From Lineolata rhizophorae (taxonomy: Eukaryota > Ascomycota > Dothideomycetes > Lineolatales > Lineolataceae), in contig MU001670.1 of NCBI GenBank assembly GCA_010093515.1, positions 2,015,354 through 2,079,353 on the forward strand: a DNA stretch of 64,000 nt. Reading direction: 5' to 3'. Position numbers and translations under genes: made by a program. Numbering within the stretch: the stretch's first letter is position 1; each line of letters begins with the position of its first letter. A model generated the notes under the pieces. It worked only from the letters and a program-made list of their open reading frames with translations. It did not search any database and was not told the origin of the DNA. Positions 52,901 to 61,742 of the stretch are shown here, piece after piece.

Positions 52901-55689
52901 GAAGCCTGTGCCAAGGCGCGAACGAAAGGAGGTCGCCGAGGAAGACGACGAGGAAGAGGCCATGGTGTACGAGAAGCCGCGCATCGTCGAGTTCCGGCGC
53001 CCGCAGGTGGCCAAGGACCAACCGGGTGTGGGCCTGCTCAACGAGATCACGTCGAAGGTGCGGCGCGAGGACGCCACCGACGAAGAAGATGCGGGCGACG
53101 GTGTGACAACAGGGCCGAGCCACCCCAGCCTCGAGTCGGAAAGTCCCAAGACTCCCGCGGACGACAAGTTCGAAGGCGAGGAGAAGAAGGAGGCGAAGGA
53201 AGGAGAGGCAAAGGACAAGACTCCTCCACCTGCGCCGCCGGCCCCGTCATTGCCTGGGTTCTCTGGCCCGCCGCCGCCGCCGCCTCCGCCGCTACCCGGC
53301 GCACAGAAGGATGGTGCTCCGCCGCCTCCGCCGCCGCCACCGCCGATGCCTGGCTTTGCGGGTGGGCCTCCGCCTCCACCACCGCCGCCGATGCCCGGAT
53401 TCGCGAACGGAGCACCGCCTCCCCCGCCTCCCCCTATGCCAGGTCAGGGTGGACCGCCGCCCCCACCGCCGCCGCCGCCGCCCGGTGCCCCTCCGCTTCC
53501 TGGTGCCAGGCGTGGACCAGGATACCTGCCACAGCAGTCGCCTACTTACCAGCCGAACGTCGGACTACCGGTAGCGCGGCCGAAGAAGAAACTCAAGGCA
53601 CTGCACTGGGACAAAGTGGATACGCCGCAGGTGACTATCTGGGCGAGCCACGCGCCAACTCTAGAGGCCAAGGAGGAGAAGTACCGCGAGCTAAGCAAGA
53701 AGGGTGTGCTTGACGAGGTCGAGAAGCTGTTCCTGGCAAAGGAGATCAAGCAGCTGGGCAAGGGAACTGGCGCGAAGAAGCCTGAGAAGAAGCAGATCAT
53801 TTCGAGCGACCTCATGCACACGTTCCAGATTTCGCTATCCAAGTTCTCGCACGTTTCTACGGAGGACATGGTGCGCATGATCATCCACTGCGACAAGGAG
53901 ATCCTGGAAAACAACGTCGTCATGGAGTTCCTGGCTCGCAACGACATGTGCAACGTGCCCGACAACACGGCGAAGCTTATGGCGCCTTACAGCATGGACT
54001 GGACGGGGCCGGATACGTCTGGGTCCAAGCGTGAGCAGGACCCCAACGAGCTGACGCGCGAGGACCAGATCTACCTATACACCGCGTACGAGCTGCATCA
54101 TTACTGGAAGAGCAGGATGCGGGCGCTGCAGCTGACGCGCACTTACGAGTCCGATTACGACGAGATTTCGGTCAAGCTGCAGGAGGTGGTCAAGGTGTCG
54201 GAGAGCCTGCGCGACAGCGTTTCGCTTATGAATGTGCTGGGCCTGATCCTCGACATTGGCAACTACATGAACGACACGAACAAGCAGGCGACGGGGTTCA
54301 AGCTATCGAGCTTGGCGCGGCTCGGCATGGTCAAGGACGACAAGAACGAGAGCACGTTCGCCGACCTGGTCGAGCGCATCGTGCGCAACCAGTACCCCGA
54401 GTGGGAGGGCTTCGTCGACGACATCGCGGGCGTGGTGGCGGCGCAGAAGCTCAACGTCGAGCAGCTGCAGCAGGACGCCAAGAAGTACGTGGACAACATC
54501 CGCAACGTTCAGAGCAGCCTCGACTCGGGCAACCTGAGCGACCCAAAGAAGTTCCACCCGGAGGACCGCGTCGGCGTGGTGGTCCAGCGCTGCATGAAGG
54601 AGGCCAGGCGCAAGGCCGAGCAGATGGAGCTGTACCTCGACGAGATGGTGCGCACGTACGAGGACATCATGACGTTTTACGGCGAGGATCCGGCCGACGA
54701 CAACGCGCGCCGCGAGTTCTTTAGCAAGCTGGCGATGTTCGTCACGGAGTGGAAGGTAAGCCCGTGTTTTAAGAGATATACAACTCCCCTTGTCTTTCGT
54801 GCTAGCCGGAACGGATCTGCATATTAACGTAATGCTCGTTCTCGAATAACAGAAGTCCAAATCGAAAAACGTCGAGTACGAGGAGAACCGGCGCCGCAAC
54901 GAGGCCAGCATGCGCCGCAAGCAGGCCATCAACGCGCAGGTCGCCAACACGGGAGACGCGGCGGGCGCGGGCTCGTCGCCAAACTCGCCCGCCTCGACGG
55001 GCGCCATGGACACGCTGCTCGAGAAGCTCCGCGCCGCGGCGCCCCAGCAGCGCGACCACCGCGATCGCCGCCGCCGCGCCCGCCTCAAGGACCGCCACCA
55101 GGTCCGCATCGCGTCCGGCCAGAAGATGCCCGACGTGGCCGGCATGCACGTGGCGGGGCAGGAAGGCGGCGGCGCGGGAGACGAGGGCTTGACGAGCCCG
55201 CAGAGCGAGGGCGGCTCCTCGGTCGGCGGCGACGGCGCCGCGGCCGCGGGCCCGGCGGGCTCGGGCTCGGGCTCGGAGCCCCGCAGCCCGCCGACGGCCG
55301 CGGGTGCCCCGGCCGCCCGCGACGACGTCGCCGACCGCGCCGCCAGCATGCTGCAGGGCCTGCGCGGCGACGACGCCGACGACGCCGCCGCCGGCCTGCG
55401 GGTCCGTCGCCGGCGCGACAACGCCGACGACGAGCGGGCACGGCGCCGGAAGAGGAGGGCGGCGGCGGCGGCGGCGGCGGCGGCGAGCGCGGAGGCGGGC
55501 GCGGCGGCGGGGCCGAGGAGGAGCGTTGGGCTGGGAGACGGGGAGGCGGCGGAGGTTGGGGCAGCAGGCGAGGTGGGCGTCGTCGGCGCGGACGGCGCGG
55601 ACGGGGCCCCGGCTACGCCCGTGACGATTGTGAGTCCGCCGAGTCCGGTTGCGAAGGGTGAGAAGGGCGAGCCGGGCGAGCCGGGTTGA
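49971..55689 (+). CDS. Diaphanous-related formin (SepA/Bni1 type)
   Basis: Nucleates and elongates actin cables for hyphal tip growth and septation. Two exons (49971-54755 and 54853-55689) give 1,873 residues; the intron is 54756-54852. Residues 1-320 are disordered. The GTPase-binding/FH3 region runs from about 320 (DRIIEKEFLALMHKRGWKGM) to 740, followed by a coiled coil at about 770-940. FH1, about 1085-1183, has five or more poly-Pro blocks for profilin. FH2 begins near 1205 (KKLKALHWDKVDTPQVTIW) and ends about 1600. The DAD autoinhibitory motif is near 1647 (AMDTLLEKLRAA, followed by the basic cluster RDRRRRARLKDR) and lies entirely in exon 2. The final 150 residues are Ala/Gly-rich with GEKGEPGEPG at the end. 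The single SepA-type formin of filamentous fungi has this architecture. Retention of the intron would end the protein after FH2 at 54827. Confidence 0.96.
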
Positions 55690-57285
55690 TGGTGATGGTT
55701 GCGTTGGTTTCGTGCGGACGTGTGGTCGGGCTCCGGTCCTTTCGTGTCGCGCGCGCGCGCTCGCGGGGCTTGTTGTGCGGCTTTTGTGGGTTGGTTGCGT
55801 TGGCTGCGTTGCGCTGCGTTGCGGGCGGTTGGGCGTGTATGTTTTTCCTTTTACCTTTTTTTTCTTTTCTTTGTGTTCCCTTCGGTACCGGTTCGGTCGC
55901 CGTGTCCATTTGGCGTGTGTTGGTTTTTACTCTCGGTTGGTTGCTGTTGTTGCCGTTGTTGGTGTTCGATTGCCGCCCTTGGGTGTAATGTGGAGAGCAC
56001 GTTGCGTGTGCTTTTGCTGCTGGCTGTATCTTCTCCACGAGAGACTTTTTTCTTCTTCGATTCTTTTGCATAGCGTGCGCAATTGGAGGTAGGCGGTCGG
56101 GGCAGCTGGCTTGGGCGAGACGAGGAGAGATGCGGCTGTAGCCGATGTCAAGTGTTGTTCCTTTGCTCGGCTGGGTTATTTGGAGTGATGGACGCCCGGT
56201 TTCGTCGTCTCGAGACTATTTTATTTGCCTTCGTCCTCACTACCTTTTGTTCTTTCTGCTTGTGAGTTCGTTCGCGATCCGTAGTCTGGGCGTTCGTTCC
56301 ACGCTGCATCACTTGCTCTTGAGTTGCCTTTGCCATCTTTCGTTTCCGGCTGGCTGGCCGGGCGTAGACGGAGATTGCGGTTTGCACGCGGCTAGCAACT
56401 GTTAAGCTTCGTTGGGGTAGCTAGAGAGGAATGTGGCGATGCGCCTGAGCGTGGCGGGCGATCATGGCGAAGATGAGGGAGACCGTCATTGCATGGCTGT
56501 GTCCTGCTGCCTTTTCTCGGGCCTTTCTTTTCTTTTCCTCTCTCGGCTCCGTTCTCGACTTATGTTTTCTTAGTGGACGCTTTTGTACTTGAGGTGGCCA
56601 TGGCGTCTTTTTTTTTCTGCTTTGGTCTAACTACTTTGTTGGACAGGACTGGGGTTGATGTTTTGATCTTGTTATTCTGTGTTGATGCCTGGTGGAGATG
56701 GGAACTTTTCGATTGGCCTTGAGGGAGGGAAGAGGATGTGTAGGTAATCGATTAACTTTTGTTCATTGCGCTGGGGCTGGTGTGCGGAGAGGAGAGCTGG
56801 AGGAGAGGAGGGAATGGAGGCTGAAGTGTCGCGCTAATAAATAAACACTTTCTTGAAATCGGACTGGGTTTATATGTGGTTGTAACCGTGTTAGACATAC
56901 CCTCGTACGGCATTGTCTGTTGAAAATTGGATAGAATGTGAAGGATGTGAATGACAGCGCGAGATTCGGGGCCTTAATTAAGCAACGTTCCTCGAATTAA
57001 TAGGCCGTGGCCACTTCAGGTGAACGCAGCTCCGGTTACATACGAACCACAAAGGATGGCATACGTAACAGGGGGTGCCAGTCTATACAACAAGATCTGT
57101 GGTATTAGCATCACACATAATAAGATCTTACCAGAAATCGCGCACGTATACGTAGTGCTTCGCTTCTTCGAGCTACAATGCGCCGTCCTACGATACCCAC
57201 AGAGGGTCTGCGCCTTTATCTCTTAGCTCTGAACTTCCTTCTAGGTTGCGTCTCGCACGCGTTGACCATGCAGGAGCGACGTCTA
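55690..57285. other. 3' region of the formin gene and border of the AT-rich island
   Basis: T- and GT-rich sequence from 55690 to about 56700 is probably the long 3' untranslated and termination region; AATAAATAAACA at about 56837-56848 is a possible polyadenylation signal but lies far from the stop. From about 57000 the DNA becomes AT-richer and leads into the TIR element. No gene was seen. Confidence 0.55.
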
Positions 57286-57531
57286 CAATGGGGACGGAGG
57301 TGCGGGCTAACACCCACCTTTAATAATAGGTTCTCCAGCAACAAGTGCTTTATGATAGTGAGATAGCTAGCAAACTAGCTTGATATAAATCCTATTAAAA
57401 AATTCAAGAGGCTTTAAATTGAAGGAGAGGGAGAGTATTCCCTAAAACTATGGTAGCAATAAGGTGAGTTGTAAAGGAGATAGTTGCTGTACGATCCACG
57501 TTAGCTTCGTTCACTTCTCGGTTCTCACTTT

Positions 57532-57578
57532 GCTCGCCCTTTAGGGGCATTCTCGGCTCCTAGGGGAGGGGAAGTTAG
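57532..57578 (+). repeat. Family-B repeat, copy 1
   Basis: The core GCTCGCCCTTTAGGGGCATT, followed by CTCGGCTCCTAGGGGAGGGG and AAGTTAG, recurs inverted at 57931-57977 and 58639-58688. It forms part of the DNA nested in the large TIR element. Confidence 0.65.
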
Positions 57579-57620
57579 CATCTAATATAGTATAAGCAAG
57601 GCACGTAGTATAGTATCTCC

Positions 57621-57790
57621 AAGAGAATTAGAATTTAAATACACTCGCATACAAACACTAGCACGTTTGTCTGCGAATAACGGTACGACCTCGCTATACA
57701 TTTGTTCGCTATACTATATATGCCATACCCGCTCCAGCCCTATGTATAGTTACGCTGCGAGTATGTATTTTCTTCCTAAGGCTAGACGCT
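57621..57790 (+). repeat. Left arm of a long inverted repeat (nested element)
   Basis: It pairs, with mismatches and small gaps, with about 58180-58365 read inversely. Shared blocks include AAGAGAATTA at the outer end, ACACTCGC-TAC, TGTCTGCGAATA, GTAC-ACCTC and ATGTATAG-TACGCTG. Together the arms bound a nested element of about 745 bp whose target duplication is not clear. Confidence 0.65.
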
Positions 57791-57930
57791 GACCCTACAA
57801 AAGATGTCTATATAAGAGATTCTTCTCTTGATGTAGAAGCTTAGTAGCTATACATTATACGTAGCGTCCCTACGGGAGCGGTCTTTTGGCATATGCCTAC
57901 CTATTTTATATACTCTTACTATACTATATA

Positions 57931-57977
57931 TTAACTTTCCCTTCTCTTAGAGCTTATAAAGTATCTAAAGGGCGAGC
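57931..57977 (-). repeat. Family-B repeat, copy 2 (inverted)
   Basis: Read inversely, GCTCGCCCTTTAGATACTTT, then AGCTCTAAGAGAAGGGAAAG and TTA match copy 1 with mostly C-to-T or G-to-A type differences. It lies between the two arms of the nested inverted repeat. Confidence 0.6.
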
Positions 57978-58179
57978 GAAGCGAGGACTACGCAGTAAAT
58001 GAAGTATGCGTAACTTATAGCAAGAAGTACGTAATACAGTATAAGAAGTATAAGTTATCGAAACTGGTATAAGAATAGTGTAGACGATACATAGCTGCCA
58101 AGTTTCTATACTAGGTGGCCTCCATTATGTAGACGTCCTTCTCTTGGGGCTTGCATACGAAGTATACCCTTAGGGCGAA

Positions 58180-58365
58180 AGCGAGAATAAAGATATGCTA
58201 CAGCGTAGCTATACATGGGGTCAGTACAGGCGTAGCGCAGCCTTAGTATATCTTAGTAGTTCCACACAGGCTACATATAGTGAATAAACGTATGAGGTTG
58301 TACTACTATTCGCAGACAGATGTGCTATCATTCGTACGCGAGTGTGTCTAGATTGTAATTCTCTT
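58180..58365 (-). repeat. Right arm of the long inverted repeat (nested element)
   Basis: Inverse partner of 57621-57790. It ends outward in TAATTCTCTT, the complement of the AAGAGAATTA at the left border, and includes CTATTCGCAGACAGATGTGC facing the left arm. Confidence 0.65.
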
Positions 58366-58515
58366 AAAGAAAAGGGGGCTTCTTTTTATAATTAATTTTC
58401 TACGGTTGAAGCAGCGCATTTGTATTGAAAATCGTGTAGCGAGAACTTATTAGAAAATGGGCCCGCACATACATCCTCCTGTATAAAGCAAGCCTCCAGT
58501 GATGTAGAGACTGCG

Positions 58516-58612
58516 TACTCCTCCTCGTGTTGCGTGCCCCTTCCTATGCTATGCTATGTACCCCTCCTTGTGCTACACTACATACCTCTCCCTATGCTAT
58601 ACTGCGTACTTG
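58516..58612 (+). repeat. Imperfect tandem array of a roughly 25-bp unit
   Basis: About four degenerate units of the form CTCC(C/T)TATGCTATACT-C-TAC can be read one after another, for example CCTTCCTATGCTATGCTATG, CTCCTTGTGCTACACTACAT and CTCCCTATGCTATACTGCGT. Copies differ by a few bases and by length. Confidence 0.6.
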
Positions 58613-58638
58613 TACTCCTCCTACTACTGTTCTATGAA

Positions 58639-58688
58639 CTAACTTCCCCTCCCCTTAGAGCCGAGGAATGCCCCGATAGGTAGGCGAA
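58639..58688 (-). repeat. Family-B repeat, copy 3 (inverted)
   Basis: Read inversely, TTCGCCTACCTATCGGGGCA, then TTCCTCGGCTCTAAGGGGAG and GGGAAGTTAG match copy 1. It lies outside the large TIR element, so this sequence is a dispersed family and not just an internal part of that element. Confidence 0.6.
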
Positions 58689-58948
58689 ATGAGATTCTAC
58701 CCATTGAGCGAAGCAAGCGCAGCTCGTGTTTATAGTCTTATTTAAGGCTAATTTTTGCATCAGCCTTAAAGATCAAGGACTAAAAGCGTGTAGTAATGAA
58801 GTATTGTACATGATAATACCATGCTGAAGACAGAGATCAACAGTCAGAAACTTGCCAGCACGAAAAAAAGCCTCCAGATCATAAAAGGAACAACGTGTGT
58901 CTGGGTGAGTCCACAATCCAAAGCAAACCAGGGAACGGCAATGGCACC

Positions 58949-60283
58949 TTACGCCTGAGTAGATGACGTCTTCCCCAGCTCGGTTTCATGACCCCTAAGT
59001 CCCGCTTCTGCCTCCACGTCGCTCGTTCCTCTCCTCCTGAATTTCGTAATCTTTCCCTTCTCCCCACACAAATGAAAAGGATCCAACAACACCTTCCACC
59101 AAACCCTCTTGTTCTTCTTCCGGTCTTCGATCAACTTTTCCACCTCCTCATCTGACATGTTCCAAAACTGCGTCTTCTTATCCTTGCCGGTGCAAATGCC
59201 CACGAGATCAAACGGGTCGAAGATTGTGAGCAGAAAATTCCTGTCATCTTTCCATCCGGGGCCTTTGCGCTCGGTGACCCCGTCCATAGACAAGTAGATA
59301 GTGTTGTCGCCTGGGAGGCGCCTGCCGGGATGCCAGATGTTGAAGATGACGGTGTTGACGAACATGATGCTGGCCTCGAAGACCCAGAAGAGCGGCTCGT
59401 GCGTGTAGATGTACCCGTCGAAGCCCTGGAACATCTCGACGATCCGGTAGATGCACCGGATGGTCACGATGGTGCTGCTGAAGTATAGCGTGTACAGCAC
59501 GGTTTTGATTGCTCGGCTGAGCACGCCTTTACGCGCGCACCGCCGGTGGAACACGACACCGAGGTACACGAAGACGCCAAACATGACTGCCTGCAGGATG
59601 ATGGCTGTTTTGACCATGATCTCGCCTACGGCGCGCTGCGAGGGGCTGAGGCCTTGGTTCACCATGCGGGAGACGCCGTTGCCGATGACGCACTCGATGA
59701 GGGTATCGATGCCGATGAATGTCGTGACGACACGACCGGGATGCAGCGGCGAGAGGTAAGGGATGTAAAAGAGGACACGGGATAGGATAAAGTAGTCGAT
59801 TGCGGCGTAAATTGGACTGTTTTTGAGTGAACATTCGACGCTCAGGTGAATAGATAGAGCACCGAGCTTAGTTACTTACGGTCCAGACATGATGAGCACC
59901 TGTCCTGCGATATAGATGTCAAGGTCGTGCGTGTCGTAGGCGCCAGCCTCGCGTAAACAGAAGCCGGCCGCCATGATAAGAGCGGCCCACGGGAGCATAA
60001 TAGTGTAGCGCGATGATTTGTAGCGACTAAGAGGAAAGTGAAAGTGTCAGGATGTCGTCCTCGTAAGACTGAGACCGTACGGGTTGGAATGAGCAACTCA
60101 CAATGTCTGGTAGAAATGTACGGCCCCTGAAGTAGCAAACATGACCGCAAACACGATGGGTGCAACTTTATTGGGCTCATAGTGCCAAAGGTTGATGGGC
60201 ACGTCTGAGATACGAGTTAGCCATGCAACTCTGAAGGGCTAAAAATGGGAAGTAGACTCGAGTGTGGACGTACGTCTACCCAT
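58949..60283 (-). CDS. RTA1-like seven-transmembrane protein
   Basis: Member of the fungal RTA1/lipid-translocating exporter family (Rta1, Rsb1, Pug1), associated with stress or lipid handling at the membrane. Five exons (60283-60274, 60204-60102, 60026-59880, 59816-58949 plus the junctions between them, i.e. introns 60205-60273, 60027-60101 and 59817-59879) give 375 residues in four coding segments. The first segment is only 10 bases (MGR). Then come VPINLWHYEPNKVAPIVFAV, GAVHFYQTLFRYKSSRY, the SGPPIYAAIDYFILSRVLFY block with its Gly-Pro pair, IECVIGNGVSRMVNQG, RCIYRIVEMFQGFDGY and the EPLFWVFEASIMFVN block, all RTA1 family signatures spread over seven hydrophobic segments. The cytosolic tail after about 285 is long and charged. 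The tiny first exon is the least certain part. TIR elements lie on both sides. Confidence 0.88.
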
Positions 60284-60563
60284 GGTCGGTGAGTATTGCA
60301 AAAAACAAATAGAACAATAGAAAGTGAGAAGTATTCTGGGGGCGTGTCTGAAGGAACGACAATTGCATCCTCTGTTGATCTGGTCGAGATGTTGCGAGAC
60401 GAGTAAATACTATATACTTAGCAATAAAATCCAAAGGAGCCACCGCAGGAACAACTCAAATGTGTGCCTCACGCAACACTTTGATAAACCGGTCGACAAC
60501 CTGAGGCTGCTCCCGTCGCGAGGGATTCTGCCTCGCATGCATTGCCACTTTCGTCGATCCTTT

Positions 60564-60626
60564 TTCCAAAAGCACGTGTACTCCGTAGCGCCTAGATCTT
60601 TACATCTTCGTCTCGCAACCGCTGCC
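60564..60626 (+). repeat. Direct repeat unit, left of the TIR element
   Basis: CCAAAAGCACGTG...AGCGCCTAGATC, then TACATCTTCGTCTCGCAACC and GCTGCCG recurs in direct orientation at 61180-61238 with a few changes. The CTCGCA..CCGCTGCC..TTTCGTCGA part also resembles the sequence just upstream (60531-60560), so this may be an old tandem repeat of about 80 bp. Confidence 0.65.
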
Positions 60627-60676
60627 GCTTTCGTCGACTCCTTCTACCATGTCGGCCAATCATACCACTACTCATA

Positions 60677-61126
60677 CAGGGGGGTGCAGGTGTGGGCTGA
60701 CAACCCCTTTTTAGATAAGTTCTCGCTTCGCGATTCTCCATACAAATACTGCCTGTGCGTAGATTGAACACCAAAATTCTACCATAAAGCATAGCCCCTT
60801 CTCCAGCAATAACGATTTTATAATAATTAGGTAGCTAGCAAACTTGCTAGATCTAAACACCATTAAAAATATCCAGAGGCTTTTAAACTGGAGGGTAGGG
60901 AGAAGATTTCCTAAAACTATTATCGAAGTAAGGTAATGTGTAGAAAACAAGTAGGAGAATCTGCAACTTAAAGGCTTTAAAATATGTTAAGGTGCTCTAA
61001 AGCAGTAGTTGTTATAAGAAGGGACTATACTTCACAGTAGATTCTGGTTCACTCTGCACATTTGTATGGAGAATTGTGAAGCGGGAACTCTAAGAAGGGG
61101 GCGTCAGCCTGCACCTGCACCCCCTG
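60677..61126. mobile_element. 450-bp MITE with ~90-bp terminal inverted repeats and TA target duplication
   Basis: The left terminus reads CAGGGGGGTGCAGGTGTGGG and the right terminus, inverted, CAGGGGGTGCAGGTGCAGGC. The arms (60677-60769 and about 61036-61126) stay alignable through AGTTCTCGCTTC, GATTCTCCATACAAAT and GTAGATTGAAC-like blocks. TA flanks both ends (60675-60676 and 61127-61128). There is no coding capacity. This structure fits a non-autonomous Tc1/mariner-superfamily element. A diverged copy is at 57286-58481. Many differences between the arms are C/T or G/A, as expected of ageing or repeat-induced point mutation. Confidence 0.85.
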
Positions 61127-61179
61127 TAGTGCTTTATAGTATATAGATATACCTAGCTGAAAATCTACTCTTTGAGCCC

Positions 61180-61238
61180 TTGCCAAAAAGTACGTGCAGC
61201 GCCTGGATCGCTACATCTTCGTCTCGCAACCGCTACCG
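61180..61238 (+). repeat. Direct repeat unit, right of the TIR element
   Basis: Second copy of the unit at 60564-60626: CCAAAAAGTACGTGCAGCGC, then CTGGATCGCTACATCTTCGT and CTCGCAACCGCTACCG. Confidence 0.65.
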
Positions 61239-61742
61239 TTTGTGGTTAGCTTCAAACTCCTCCCCAAGCTTTGCGCCAGTGGCAGGGCTGCGCACAACAG
61301 CCGAAGGGAGTGGATGTAACGGGACAATCCCCCTGCGCATTGAAGTCGACATCGGCCACCGAACGGCACAGTGCTTGGCGCCCGAGTGCGCCAAGCAGGG
61401 GTCGAATGCGAAGCTCATCGTCCGCTTATGTAGCATTCCGGATGCGTTCTGTTTGTCTGGGGTCCGGGGTTGCTGGCTCTCGCTTAGCACGGGAGGGCTG
61501 CGCCACGGGGCTTGGCTCGCAAAGCCACCGATCTCGGATGCCCGACCTGCACGTCCGAGCCCGCCTTCACCGACTCACCATGACGGTTTCTTGAGACGCC
61601 ATACCGTTGTTCCCGGCGCGAATCCGGACTCGAGCTGCCTGGAAGGTGATAGAGCTAATGATGTACGACTGATGATCCCTTCGTGTCGGAGCGTAATCCG
61701 AACGCTTAATTACTCCCAAAGCCGTCCCTCGACTCCACCACC

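Larger units (their letters stand above)
57286..58481. mobile_element. TIR DNA element (Tc1/mariner-like MITE, TA target site), large copy with nested insertion
   Basis: Both ends match the 450-bp element at 60677-61126. The left end starts CAATGGGGACGGAGGTGCGG. The right end, read inversely, starts CAGGAGGATGTATGTGCGGG, then continues with TAATAAGTTCTCGCTACACG and ATACAAAT as in the small copy. Each end is flanked by TA (57284-57285 and 58482-58483), the target duplication of Tc1/mariner-type elements. Interior homology to the small copy runs from about 57329 to 57484 (TTCTCCAGCAA, GCTAGCAAACT, CCTAAAACTAT). The left arm has lost a segment between two TTCTC motifs. About 0.87 kb of other repeat DNA is inserted from about 57490 to 58363. 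No transposase frame remains, so it is non-autonomous or decayed. Confidence 0.75.
58482..58948. other. AT-rich intergenic stretch with tandem and dispersed repeats
   Basis: Contains an imperfect tandem array (58516-58612), a third copy of the family-B repeat (58639-58688) and, next to 58949, the 3' region of the RTA1-like gene. No gene was seen. Confidence 0.6.
60284..61742. other. Divergent intergenic region with a TIR element and tandem repeat
   Basis: Separates the RTA1-like gene (-) from Trs130 (+). It contains the 450-bp TIR element (60677-61126) and repeated units of about 80 bp on both sides of it. The final 500 bases should hold the Trs130 promoter. No gene was recognised; small open frames near 61180-61794 lack domains. 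Confidence 0.6.

Noticed and set aside
57286-58481. Possible retroelement or LTR remnant in the AT-rich island
   Set aside because: All repeats at element ends are inverted with TA flanks; no direct terminal repeats and no polyprotein-like frame were seen.
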